NCBI GenBank assembly: GCA_947258905.1
Contig: CAMYKF010000340.1
Location: 1-16,302, forward strand
From: an uncultured Pirellulaceae bacterium
Lineage (GTDB): Bacteria; Planctomycetota; Planctomycetia; Pirellulales; Pirellulaceae
Direction: 5' to 3'
DNA length: 16,302 nt
Each line of letters begins with the position of its first letter. Within the stretch, counting starts at the first letter, position 1. Of this stretch, positions 6,351 to 13,573 are shown piece by piece. The notes under the pieces were generated by a model. It saw only the letters and a program-made list of their open reading frames with translations, was not told the origin of the DNA and ran no database searches. The position numbers and the translations under genes are program-made.

Positions 6351-6866
6351 ATGGCCGAGTTTATCGTCGTCGGTTTCGATGGACAACAAAAAGCATCCGC
6401 AGTCCTCAAGCAACTGCAGGATGCCGGTGATATGGATTTGAATATTGAAGTCAATGCCGTGATCATGCGTGACAAGGAAGGCAATGTGCTGGTCGATCAG
6501 GACAATCATGACGGTCCGGAAGCTGCGGTCGGCGGCACCGTGATTGGAGGCGCACTGGGCATGTTGCTGGGGGCAATCGTGGCCCATCCTCTCGCCGGAA
6601 TGGCCATCGGCTCGGCTCTTGGCGGGGCGACCGGGGCGGCAACGGGCGATACCGGAGAAGTTGGCATCGACGACGATTTCAACCGGCAGGTCGGCGAGAT
6701 GCTGCAACCGGATGCCTCCGCCATCTGTTTTCTGTTCTGGGATCAACCATGGGACGAAATGCCGGGTAATGGACATCGGATCATTCGCGACGCTGGGGGA
6801 CGTATCCTGAAGACCAACCTGTCGGTCGAGAACGAAAACGAACTGAAAGCAAAATTGCAGGGATAA
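6351..6866 (+). CDS. DUF1269 glycine-zipper membrane protein
   Basis: A 171-residue DUF1269 protein. The N-terminal domain (1-50, FIVVGFDGQQKASAVLKQL) has the family's ferredoxin-like alternation of strand and helix. It is followed by a glycine-zipper double membrane segment (about 61-98, with repeats such as GGALGMLLG and GSALGGATGAATG) and a C-terminal domain starting GIDDDFNRQVGEML. Function unknown; glycine-zipper segments often insert in or permeate membranes. ATG at 6351 with AAGGAG at 6334-6339, spacing 11. It is a paralogue of the N-terminal two-thirds of the protein at 12407-13207. It follows the ftsH relic by 56 bp and precedes the metallopeptidase by 18 bp. Confidence 0.9.
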   Translation: MAEFIVVGFDGQQKASAVLKQLQDAGDMDLNIEVNAVIMRDKEGNVLVDQDNHDGPEAAVGGTVIGGALGMLLGAIVAHPLAGMAIGSALGGATGAATGDTGEVGIDDDFNRQVGEMLQPDASAICFLFWDQPWDEMPGNGHRIIRDAGGRILKTNLSVENENELKAKLQG

Positions 6867-6884
6867 TTGCCCGGAGATTTGCGC

Positions 6885-7616
6885 ATGTCCGCGACTGGTT
6901 GGCTGTATCTGATTATCGGTATCGGCTGGGTGTTCTCGCTGCTGGTGCAGGGCTGGCTGAGGAACACCTATGCCCGCTGGAGCAAGGTCCGCAACTCGCT
7001 GAACCTGCCCGGCGCCGATGTCGCCCGCCATCTGCTGGACAAAAACGGCATGCGTGATTTCCACGTCACGATGCAACGCGGTCAGTTGACGGATCACTAT
7101 GATCCACGCCATCGCAACGTGTGTCTCTCGCAGCGCATCTTTCTGGAACCCAGTGTGGCCAGCGCCGCCATCGCGGCCCATGAAACGGGTCACGCCCTGC
7201 AGGACAAAACCGGTTACAGCATGATGCGTTTACGGTATTTGGTGTTGCCAATGGCCCAGATCGGAGCGCAGTACGGCCCGTGGGCAGCCATCGTCGGCTG
7301 GTTCATGGGATTGGAATCGCTGATCGCGATCGGGTTTCTGCTGTTTGCCGCAGCGCTTCTGTTTCAGCTGCTCAGTCTTCCGATCGAATTTGATGCCAGC
7401 CGCCGCGCCAAACAGCAACTGGTGGAAATGGGGTTCGAGACCGAAGAAGACCAGGCAGGCGCTCGGCAGGTTTTGCGCGCCGCTGCCATGACCTACGTCG
7501 CCAACGCTGCAACGGCTTTGGGGCAGATTCTGTTCGTGCTGGTGTTCGCTGGACGCGGATTGTTGAAGAAGTTTCTCAAGCCCGGCAATCCCAGTCCCGG
7601 TCCACCCGTACCCTGA
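6885..7616 (+). CDS. YugP-like zinc metallopeptidase, membrane-bound
   Basis: A 243-residue protein of the zinc-dependent peptidase family that includes B. subtilis YugP (Zn_peptidase_2). It has an N-terminal membrane helix (about 5-22), the substrate-side segment DHYDPRHRNVCLS (70-82), the catalytic HETGH at 99-103 inside AIAAHETGHALQ, two more membrane helices near 132-165, and the third-ligand region LPIEFDASRRA (165-175, E168). Length matches the family (about 225-240) with a slightly longer proline-rich tail. ATG at 6885 with GGAG 9 nt upstream is preferred to the TTG at 6867. Its position after DUF1269 and the ftsH relic suggests this locus was concerned with membrane-protein quality control. 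Confidence 0.92.
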   Translation: MSATGWLYLIIGIGWVFSLLVQGWLRNTYARWSKVRNSLNLPGADVARHLLDKNGMRDFHVTMQRGQLTDHYDPRHRNVCLSQRIFLEPSVASAAIAAHETGHALQDKTGYSMMRLRYLVLPMAQIGAQYGPWAAIVGWFMGLESLIAIGFLLFAAALLFQLLSLPIEFDASRRAKQQLVEMGFETEEDQAGARQVLRAAAMTYVANAATALGQILFVLVFAGRGLLKKFLKPGNPSPGPPVP

Positions 7617-7641
7617 TTGTCACATGCAATATTTGATTTAG

Positions 7642-7661
7642 CCGAAGTCGCAAAACTTCGG
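7642..7661. repeat. Small hairpin CCGAAGT/ACTTCGG
   Basis: Perfect 7-bp inverted repeat with a 6-nt loop (CGCAAA), 26 bp after the metallopeptidase stop. There is no T-run, so it is more likely a repeat-family hairpin than a terminator. Confidence 0.5.
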
Positions 7662-7716
7662 GGATTCGGCGTTGGTGAACAAGCCGAGGGTGCCCGCGAA
7701 TTGCCGGTCGATGCTT

Positions 7717-7791
7717 CCTGTACTTTAGCGGCAGGGCGCAAGCCCTCCGGTCCTTCACCCTCCCTGTACTTTAGCGGCAGGGCGCAAGCCC
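7717..7791 (+). repeat. Two identical 29-bp direct repeats
   Basis: Copies at 7717-7745 and 7763-7791 are identical over 29 bp and offset by 46 bp. Each reads CCTGTACTTTAGCGG, then ends in GGGCGCAAGCCC, which can fold as a small hairpin. Recognisable SDH_sah coding sequence begins 2 bp after the second copy, so the repeats coincide with the loss of that gene's 5' half. Confidence 0.85.
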
Positions 7792-7792
7792 G

Positions 7793-8069
7793 GTCGATCT
7801 GGTGTTGCATACGCCTGGTGGTCTGGTGCTGGCCGCCACTCAAATTGCCCGGGCCATTCACAAACGCAAGGGGACCGTGCGCGCGATCATCCCGCACTAC
7901 GCCATGTCCGGCGGCACGTTGATCGCCATGGCCTGCGGGGGGCAGGTCCGTGGACTATCCCGTGGAAGACGACATGCCACAGGAATTCCTCGACCTGATG
8001 GCCCTCTATCAGCAACCGGTGCGTCACACGCCATCGGTAGAGTACATTCGCGAAAACCGCAGGGTTGTT
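7793..8069 (+). pseudogene. SDH_sah (ClpP-like serine protease family) remnant
   Basis: Two short stretches of a serine dehydrogenase proteinase (SDH_sah) family gene in different frames. The first (7793 to about 7945) encodes VDLVLHTPGGLVLAATQ and IIPHYAMSGGTLIAMACGG; the second carries the serine region of the ClpP-like fold. The other (about 7947-8069) encodes VDYPVEDDMPQEFLDLM and ends like the family C-terminus (HTPSVEYIRENRR). The N-terminal half is gone, replaced by repeats, and roughly 100 residues between the two stretches are missing with a frame change. No start codon with a ribosome site is seen. Family members are membrane-associated ClpP-fold proteins, so the neighbouring YugP-like gene was probably a functional companion. 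Confidence 0.8.
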
Positions 8070-8091
8070 GATGGCGGGCAGGATGCTTCAC

Positions 8092-8190
8092 AATCCTTGT
8101 CCTTGTCTTTGTCTCGATCCTTGTCAAAAAGGCAGCCTGGCGGAAGGCACGTCTTGTTGGACAAGGACGATAGACAAGGATCCGGGGCAA
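8092..8190. repeat. GACAAGGA repeat, copy 1
   Basis: An ATCCTTGTC-rich left part (about 8092-8116) and a GACAAGG-rich right part (8158-8184) are imperfect inverted copies. The 59-bp segment 8132-8190, starting GCAGCCTGGCGGAAGG and ending GGGGCAA, is repeated with changes at 8773-8836. Confidence 0.75.
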
Positions 8191-8256
8191 CTATCCCTCC
8201 TTAATCGCCTCCAACGCCGCCTGAATCTCCTGCAGCATTTCACAAGTGGCTGCATC
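8191..8256 (-). pseudogene. Relic of a second patatin C-terminus
   Basis: Read on the minus strand, this short stretch encodes AATCEMLQEIQAALEAIKEG and a stop. The intact patatin gene ends SATRRMLPEIQAAFEEMKER and a stop. The likeness covers about 20 codons and stops where the neighbouring 165-residue gene ends. Both tails are followed by the same GACAAGGA repeat. The sequences differ clearly, so this is either an old duplication or the end of a lost paralogue. Confidence 0.6.
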
Positions 8257-8754
8257 TCAATTGGAGACAATGTAGTGAATCTTGATGCCATGCTTCGTTT
8301 CAACTCGCACTGAATTGTGCTCACGATAAGCCGGCCGCGTGTTCTGCGTGTAGGATATCTCAAGATTACTGTCGTCAATCCAGCGTATCTCGATATCTGA
8401 AAAGCCACTCCATGTCTTGTACTTGCCGAGTAGGCCATCACGTTGATTTAATTCGGCTCCCGCTCGTCGGAGGCTTACATTGTTGTAGCAGTAACCTGCG
8501 GCGCCTCCTCCTTCACAATAGAAACTCGTAGCGATGAACTTGCCATTGGGCGACGGCTTTTCATCAAGAACCTCCACTGTGTCGGTGCCACGCCAATCGT
8601 GACATCCGTTTACGAACAGAATAGCCAGTGCGAAAATTGCTTTTCCGCATATTGACTTCCCGGGAACATCGGTGGCAATCAGGTTCGCTGTTACTGAAGG
8701 GACATCGGGACTCGTGAGGAAGTACGATGTTTGCCTTGTCTGTTTGTGGTTCAT
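8257..8754 (-). CDS. Hypothetical exported or lipoprotein-like protein
   Basis: A 165-residue protein of unknown function. Residues 38-48 (CGKAIFALAILF) are hydrophobic and lead into VNGC, a poor lipobox, so it may be a lipoprotein whose real start is further in, although no ATG, GTG or TTG is in frame just before this helix. The domain after it begins with a phrase like SPNGKFIATSFYCEGGGAAG, followed by a strand-rich region (IEIRWIDDSNLEISYT, residues 126-141). This recalls small DUF5412-like secreted proteins, a loose resemblance only. The gene sits exactly between two GACAAGGA repeat copies and overlaps neither if started at the ATG at 8754. Confidence 0.6.
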   Translation of the reverse strand: MNHKQTRQTSYFLTSPDVPSVTANLIATDVPGKSICGKAIFALAILFVNGCHDWRGTDTVEVLDEKPSPNGKFIATSFYCEGGGAAGYCYNNVSLRRAGAELNQRDGLLGKYKTWSGFSDIEIRWIDDSNLEISYTQNTRPAYREHNSVRVETKHGIKIHYIVSN

Positions 8755-8772
8755 ATTTGCAATGACCCAAGA

Positions 8773-8836
8773 GCAGCCTGTCGGAAGGCAAGTCGGTTTG
8801 GACAAGGACGATGACAACGACAAGGATTCGGGGAAA
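8773..8836. repeat. GACAAGGA repeat, copy 2
   Basis: A diverged direct copy of 8132-8190, sharing GCAGCCTG, CGGAAGGCA, TTGGACAAGGACGAT and GACAAGGAT. It ends exactly at the patatin stop codon, as copy 1 ends at the stop of the patatin-tail relic. Confidence 0.78.
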
Positions 8837-10765
8837 TCACCTCTCCTTCATCTCCTCAAACGCTGCCTGAATCTCGGGCAGCATCCGCCTGGTCGCGGAC
8901 TCGCCGGTTTCGGCAATCGCCTCGGCGGCCGCAAAGTCAGCAAAGTCAAAAGCGGACGTATCCGGTTCGATCACGAGATCGGCGAAACTCATTTGCAATT
9001 GGGAGATACCGCGGCGTGTAACGTCCATTACGCGGTAGGCCGTTTCCCAGCGACCCGGTCGTTTCATGCTGGTTTTGGGAGTGGCTGCCGTGTTGCCGGC
9101 AAAGCTGTGCCGAATTTCCTTCGACGCATCGACACCCACCACGTACTCGGCACCCTGGTCCTTCAGCAATTCAGCAGGCAGGTTATTCAGGACGCCGCCA
9201 TCTACCAGAATCTGTCCGTCGCGAAAGATCGGTCGGGATAGTACCGGCACGTTGATACTTTCCAGAATCGCCTGCACGAGATCGCCGGAATCCCGCACGA
9301 CTTCGTCGCCCGAAATAAGGTCGGTCACGACAACCGAGAACGGAATCGGCAGCTGTTCGAATGTCCAATCGTGAAAATACTTGCGCAGCATGCGATCCCA
9401 CGCCCGCATTTGAAATTTGCCAAACAGGAACAGACGTCGACCACCGGGCAATCGATCAAGAATCCCCGCTGGTTTCAGCTCACGGGCAAAGGAACCGATC
9501 AGGTAATTGGGAGTCAAACCTGCGGCGTAGGCCAAACCCACCATGGCGCCGACACTGGTGCCGCTCATCAGATCGAATCCGGTTTCGGCTTCATCCAGTG
9601 TATGCAGCACACCCAGATGCGACATGCCGCGGGCACCGCCACCACCCAGTGCCAAACCGGTACGGATACCACGCAAATGTCGGGCGATCCGCTCCATACC
9701 TTGTCGGTACCATCTTCCGCCGTCGGCGGGCAGCATCAGATCACGCTGCTGGAGTTGCGGGCAACACGGCTGCGAGCGTCCCACCGTCGAATCATCCGCC
9801 AGAAACTGAACGCATACGACACGTGTGTTAAATTCAGGATGCTGCCTCAAAAGCTCGTTGAGCAGATCTTCCTGTCCGGCTTGTGGGTCAGCGTTGTCAC
9901 AGCACCAAAGGACTTCCTCACATTCGCTTCCGCAAGATTCGACGGCAGATTCCGACAATACCTGTTCGCCGACCGGGTGCATATCGATCAGCACGCGGTC
10001 AGCGCGACCGAGGTGGTCTCTGAAGCAGGCCCGCAATTCCGCTGGGTCCGGGCAACCTTCCGATCGGACTGTGGTCACATTGGACAGTTCCCGAAACTCG
10101 TTCTCGCGAGCAGTGATTACGACCAGCGTTTCTTGCCACGCCGCCAACTCACGGCACATTTCCGGCAGAAAGGATCGGCAACGCTCCGCAGCGGTCACGA
10201 CACCCACGATGTGTGGAAAGCGTCGCGGAGCGGTACCGCGAAAAAAGTTGGCGGCCCGGACGCCGAAACTTTCGATCAAGTTGCGACGAAACATGGGTGT
10301 CTCGCCACTCAATCGCAACACGTCATCGCGTTGCACCACAGCGACGCGGGACACGATGTCCGCTTCGATGCCGACGTGATGATCGAATTCCTCCAGCACA
10401 AAAGATGACTGACCCACCGTGTCGCCGCGATTGACGAAGCCGATAAAGCGTCGTTCGCTATCGTCAATTCGCTGAAAGACTTTCAGCCGTCCACTAATGA
10501 CGGTATAGATTTCGAATGCCGAATCGCCGGGCTGCGCCAATGCCTCTCCAGGGCCCACATCAAACATCGTACTGACGGACGCCAGTCGGCCAATCTGATC
10601 CTCAGTCAGACCGCGGCATATCCGGCTGCCTCGCAGCTGTTCGACAGTGATTGATTCGGGAGTCGAGTGATCCACTGGAGGTATCCGATCAAGGCGGTTC
10701 TGGAAAGAGAACAGCTTAACAGTTTTTGAAGGGTCGCACGCGGACTGCTTTGCCGGGCCTCCCAC
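8837..10765 (-). CDS. cNMP-binding patatin-like phospholipase (NTE type)
   Basis: A 642-residue serine esterase of the patatin / neuropathy-target-esterase group. Residues about 47-155 form a cyclic-nucleotide-binding-like beta roll (SGRLKVFQR, RGDTVGQSSFV). A Rossmann-like linker follows (185-370). The patatin domain runs from 368 to about 600, with oxyanion-hole GGGGARG (374-380), nucleophile S404 in GTSVG and D522 in DGG; the Ser-Asp dyad is intact. It should hydrolyse phospholipids or lysophospholipids at the membrane, with the N-terminal domain as a possible sensor; whether cNMP is actually bound is not visible. The GTG at 10765 gives the longest form. A GTG at 10675 (30 residues shorter) avoids an overlong N-terminus and leaves more room for the divergent promoters. 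No clear Shine-Dalgarno at either. Confidence 0.92.
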   Translation of the reverse strand: MGGPAKQSACDPSKTVKLFSFQNRLDRIPPVDHSTPESITVEQLRGSRICRGLTEDQIGRLASVSTMFDVGPGEALAQPGDSAFEIYTVISGRLKVFQRIDDSERRFIGFVNRGDTVGQSSFVLEEFDHHVGIEADIVSRVAVVQRDDVLRLSGETPMFRRNLIESFGVRAANFFRGTAPRRFPHIVGVVTAAERCRSFLPEMCRELAAWQETLVVITARENEFRELSNVTTVRSEGCPDPAELRACFRDHLGRADRVLIDMHPVGEQVLSESAVESCGSECEEVLWCCDNADPQAGQEDLLNELLRQHPEFNTRVVCVQFLADDSTVGRSQPCCPQLQQRDLMLPADGGRWYRQGMERIARHLRGIRTGLALGGGGARGMSHLGVLHTLDEAETGFDLMSGTSVGAMVGLAYAAGLTPNYLIGSFARELKPAGILDRLPGGRRLFLFGKFQMRAWDRMLRKYFHDWTFEQLPIPFSVVVTDLISGDEVVRDSGDLVQAILESINVPVLSRPIFRDGQILVDGGVLNNLPAELLKDQGAEYVVGVDASKEIRHSFAGNTAATPKTSMKRPGRWETAYRVMDVTRRGISQLQMSFADLVIEPDTSAFDFADFAAAEAIAETGESATRRMLPEIQAAFEEMKER

Positions 10766-10815
10766 GTCTGCTATCGTGTCGCTTCCGAAAAATGCAGACC
10801 GGAGGATTCAGGGAC

Positions 10816-12078
10816 GTGACACATACCCTTCAACAACTGTTACGCGACGGTTTGCGGGACGAAGTCATTGAGTTCGATCCGCGCGATCCCCGGCAGGATG
10901 CCAGAGTATGCGAATTGGCTGACCAGTTGCTGAAACCCGGCACCGATTTCGCGCAACTGCAGCAACTGGAACAACAGATCGCGGAAGCAGGTTCTGACCA
11001 ATGGCTACTCGCGTCGCGGTTGGCGGTCAAGCTGGCCAAATCCAAAGCCGCCTTGTGCGCGGACGACAGTCCGTTACACGTGTCGATCGTGTTTGCCATG
11101 TACAAGGAGCACACTCGCATCCTGCCAGCCGACCAGCATCCGCATGGCGAGGATTTCGTAGCCCGGAAAATCGCGCAACTGCAGTGGCTGTTCGATGGCC
11201 TGGATTGCGCAAGCTGGAGCATGTGGATCGTGGATGATGGATGCCCCGAGCACAGTGGCCGACTGGCACAGCAGGTATTAAGCGAACGGTTCCCTGACGC
11301 ACCCGTGCAGGTGCTGTTTCTGGAAGACGCCATCCGGCAGGGACTGGATGTCGCGGCACCCCTGGCATCGACGGCTGATAGCCAAAAAGGTGGCTCGGTG
11401 GTTTACGGGATGTGGACGGCTGCCCAAAAACAGCATGACGGACACGTCATTGCGTTTACCGATGCCGACCTGTCCACGCACCTTGGCCAGGCAGGGCTGC
11501 TGGTCCATGAATTACGGGATGGCAACCGGCTTGCGGCGATCGGTTCCCGGCGTGAACCGACCTCGGTCGTTATCAAGCAAGGCCAGCGCAATACGCGTGG
11601 CAAGCTGTTCATCTACCTGTGGAAATCGCTGATCACGCCTCTCAACTACATCACCGATACCCAGTGCGGCTTCAAGGCGTTTACGGCAGAGACTGTGCGT
11701 GACATCGCATCTGGACTGATCGAAAAACGATTTGCGTTTGACATCGAACTGTTGCTGAAAACCGAACTGCGTCGCCACGATTCGATTGCCAAAGTGCCAA
11801 TTTCGTGGATCGACAGCGAAGCCGCCTCGACCACGACCGGACTGCAACCCTACCTGTCCATGCTGAAATCGGTCGTGGCCATGTACCGCAAATACCTGCC
11901 ACCTTCTCCGGATGCCGAACCGTTTGCGGAGTTGATCGAATCGATGACCGAGACCCAGTGGCAGCACCTGGCCGGGCATGTGCCAACCGCCATTGCCGAA
12001 GCCGACCCTGCCAGCTTCCATGACTTTCGTCCGGTCACGGCCGGGCAGTTAACAGCCATGATTGAAGATGGTCGCTAA
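10816..12078 (+). CDS. GT2 glycosyltransferase, dolichyl-phosphate glucosyltransferase-like
   Basis: A 420-residue family 2 glycosyltransferase. Numbering from the GTG at 10816, the GT-A domain starts near 88 (VSIVFAMYKE), with VDDG at 139-142, the metal-binding TDADLS at 215-220, and DTQCGFKAF at 281-289, a signature of ALG5/DPM-like enzymes that transfer sugar to a lipid phosphate. The extra N-terminal 85 residues are helical and charged, without a membrane segment; no C-terminal membrane anchor is seen either, unlike many polyprenyl-phosphate transferases. The GTG start is chosen because GGAGG lies at 10801-10805 and because it avoids overlap with the divergent patatin gene; an ATG at 10792 and a TTG at 10726 are in frame. 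Likely product: a polyprenyl-phosphate sugar or a related lipid-linked sugar, by inference. Confidence 0.88.
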   Translation: MTHTLQQLLRDGLRDEVIEFDPRDPRQDARVCELADQLLKPGTDFAQLQQLEQQIAEAGSDQWLLASRLAVKLAKSKAALCADDSPLHVSIVFAMYKEHTRILPADQHPHGEDFVARKIAQLQWLFDGLDCASWSMWIVDDGCPEHSGRLAQQVLSERFPDAPVQVLFLEDAIRQGLDVAAPLASTADSQKGGSVVYGMWTAAQKQHDGHVIAFTDADLSTHLGQAGLLVHELRDGNRLAAIGSRREPTSVVIKQGQRNTRGKLFIYLWKSLITPLNYITDTQCGFKAFTAETVRDIASGLIEKRFAFDIELLLKTELRRHDSIAKVPISWIDSEAASTTTGLQPYLSMLKSVVAMYRKYLPPSPDAEPFAELIESMTETQWQHLAGHVPTAIAEADPASFHDFRPVTAGQLTAMIEDGR

Positions 12079-12406
12079 CGGTACCACGGTCGGATTCGAT
12101 CACCCCAGCCGTTTCATTCCGGCGACTGTCAACTCGTCCGCAACTCAATCCCCGGACTACCCAGATTCACACCGCGGCCCGCGGACCGTGAAGATTCAAA
12201 ATCCGGGTGATTATCGGTTGTTCCGGCAAAAAAATTCGCTCTACTGTGTGAACGTCATCTCAGACGGGAATAGCGCTCTGGCAAACGGGCGGCACAGGAC
12301 AGGTTTGTCTGGCGGCAGGGATCGGCCGACTCTTTCGTTTTCGTGTACCGGAACGGACACGATTCGTGATTCCATTTTTCACTTCTCTTTATGTGGAGAC
12401 AGTCGC
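12079..12406. other. Intergenic region, 328 bp
   Basis: No convincing gene on either strand. It holds a perfect 13-bp palindrome CCGCGG-C-CCGCGG (12172-12184), flanked by TCAC on the left and GTGA on the right. The likely promoter of the DUF1269 gene lies in its right half, but no consensus is clear. A GGAG at 12395-12398 serves the ATG at 12407. Confidence 0.6.
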
Positions 12407-13207
12407 ATGAGCAAGTTTGTTGTGGTCGTGTTTAAGGACGAAAAATCTGCTTACGAAGGATCCCGGGCATTGCGGGACATGCATGACGATGGCAACCTGG
12501 TCGTCTACGCGGGCGCTGTAATTTCCAAGGACGCCAATGGTGTCGTGCAACTCGAGGACGCCGTTGATGAAGGTCCCGTCGGAATGGCGACGGGCATGCT
12601 GGTGGGCACGCTGATCGGCATGCTGGGCGGTCCTGCAGGGATGGTCGTGGGGGCCGCTGCGGGTACCCTGGCCGGTTCAATCTCCGATTTGTACAACGTG
12701 GGCATTGACGGGCAATTCCTGGACGATATTGGCGAAGTCATGTTGCCCGGCCGATTCGCCGTGGTTGGCGAGGTCGCCGAAGTCTGGACGGCTCCGCTGG
12801 ATACGCGGATGGAAGAACTCGGCGGCGTGGTGTTCCGTCGTTATCGAATGGACGTCGAAGACGATCAGATCGAACGCGACATCCAGGCCACGACTCAGGA
12901 ACTCGACGAACTGGACGCCGAATACAATCAGGCAGTCGATGAGGCTCGGGAGAAATTGCAATTCAAAGTCGAAGCAGCGCGCGAAAAGCTTCAGGCATTG
13001 AAAGAAAAAGCGGGCGAGAAAGCCTTTTCGCTGAAGGCCGAGGCCGAGGCCAAGGTCGACAAACTCGACAAGCAAATCGCCAAGGCCTCCGCAGACTCGA
13101 GGGCCAAATTCGAGAAGCAACGTCAGCAACTGGAAGCCGACTACAAGCAGCGTGTCACCAAGCTGAAGCAGGCAGCTTCGCTGACCTCAGAGGCACTCTC
13201 GCCATAG
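12407..13207 (+). CDS. DUF1269 protein with long coiled-coil tail
   Basis: A 266-residue protein. The first 148 residues match DUF1269: a strand-helix N-terminal domain (KFVVVVFKDEKSAYEG), a glycine-zipper double membrane segment (about 57-92) and a domain beginning GIDGQFLDDIGEVMLPG (99-115). Residues 150-262 form a long charged helix with repeating segments (AREKLQFKVEAAREKLQALK, then AEAKVDKLDKQIAKA), most likely a coiled coil or amphipathic lipid-binding helix. Plain DUF1269 proteins, such as the one at 6351-6866, lack this tail. The ATG at 12407 is chosen because GGAG lies 8 nt upstream and family homology begins there; the frame is open further upstream to 12062. A terminator follows 24 bp after the stop. 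Function unknown; a membrane-shaping or stress role is speculation. Confidence 0.9.
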   Translation: MSKFVVVVFKDEKSAYEGSRALRDMHDDGNLVVYAGAVISKDANGVVQLEDAVDEGPVGMATGMLVGTLIGMLGGPAGMVVGAAAGTLAGSISDLYNVGIDGQFLDDIGEVMLPGRFAVVGEVAEVWTAPLDTRMEELGGVVFRRYRMDVEDDQIERDIQATTQELDELDAEYNQAVDEAREKLQFKVEAAREKLQALKEKAGEKAFSLKAEAEAKVDKLDKQIAKASADSRAKFEKQRQQLEADYKQRVTKLKQAASLTSEALSP

Positions 13208-13231
13208 GCGTCATGTCAGGCAGAAAACTCG

Positions 13232-13262
13232 AAACCGCAGTCATAAACCGGCTGCGGTTTTT
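13232..13262 (+). terminator. Rho-independent terminator after DUF1269 gene
   Basis: A perfect 9-bp stem AAACCGCAG / CTGCGGTTT with an 11-nt loop runs straight into further T residues (five in a row, 13258-13262). It sits 24 bp after the stop of the DUF1269 coiled-coil gene. Confidence 0.85.
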
Positions 13263-13573
13263 CGATGCGCTAAACTGCTTGCCATTCACTGGCTAGAAGT
13301 TATTTCAAAACCAGTTTCCTGCGGTAGTTCGGTCTCTCCGAGACCGAGAAAACAGAGCAAAACGAGTCCCGGCGCGCCGGGACTCGCCTGCCGTTTCGAA
13401 ACCACCTCTACCTAAACTGAGCGGATGCTGGCAAGTGTGACAAAAATGCAGGCGTGCGAGGCCCTTCGCACGCCATCCGTTTTCCAAACGGTGCCGGATC
13501 ACGATCGATTTCCATGCGATGAAGAGCGAGGACCTCGCTCTTCCACAAGGAATTCGTCGCCAGGTTTGAGTAG
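13263..13573. repeat. Repeat-bearing gap: three hairpins
   Basis: A gap between convergent genes. It contains a 24-bp hairpin (13451-13474) identical to that at 4504-4527, a CCGTTT/AAACGG hairpin just after it, and AAGAGCGAGG-A-CCTCGCTCTT (13522-13542), a perfect 10-bp inverted repeat with a 1-nt centre. No gene is supported in the rest. Confidence 0.75.

Noticed and set aside
6345..7193. A 282-codon minus-strand frame opposite DUF1269 and the metallopeptidase
   Set aside because: Both plus-strand genes are clear family members with ribosome sites; the opposite frame spans two genes and lacks any recognisable domain.
7642..7661. Terminator for the metallopeptidase gene
   Set aside because: The stem is only 7 bp and is followed by GGGATTC rather than a T-run.
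9371..10408. A 345-codon plus-strand frame opposite the patatin gene
   Set aside because: The minus strand has intact cNMP-binding and patatin motifs throughout. High GC content readily opens such opposite frames.
12062..12406. An N-terminal extension of the DUF1269 coiled-coil protein by 115 residues
   Set aside because: DUF1269 similarity begins at the ATG at 12407, which has a good GGAG site. The extension is polar, overlaps the previous gene's end and lacks domain features.
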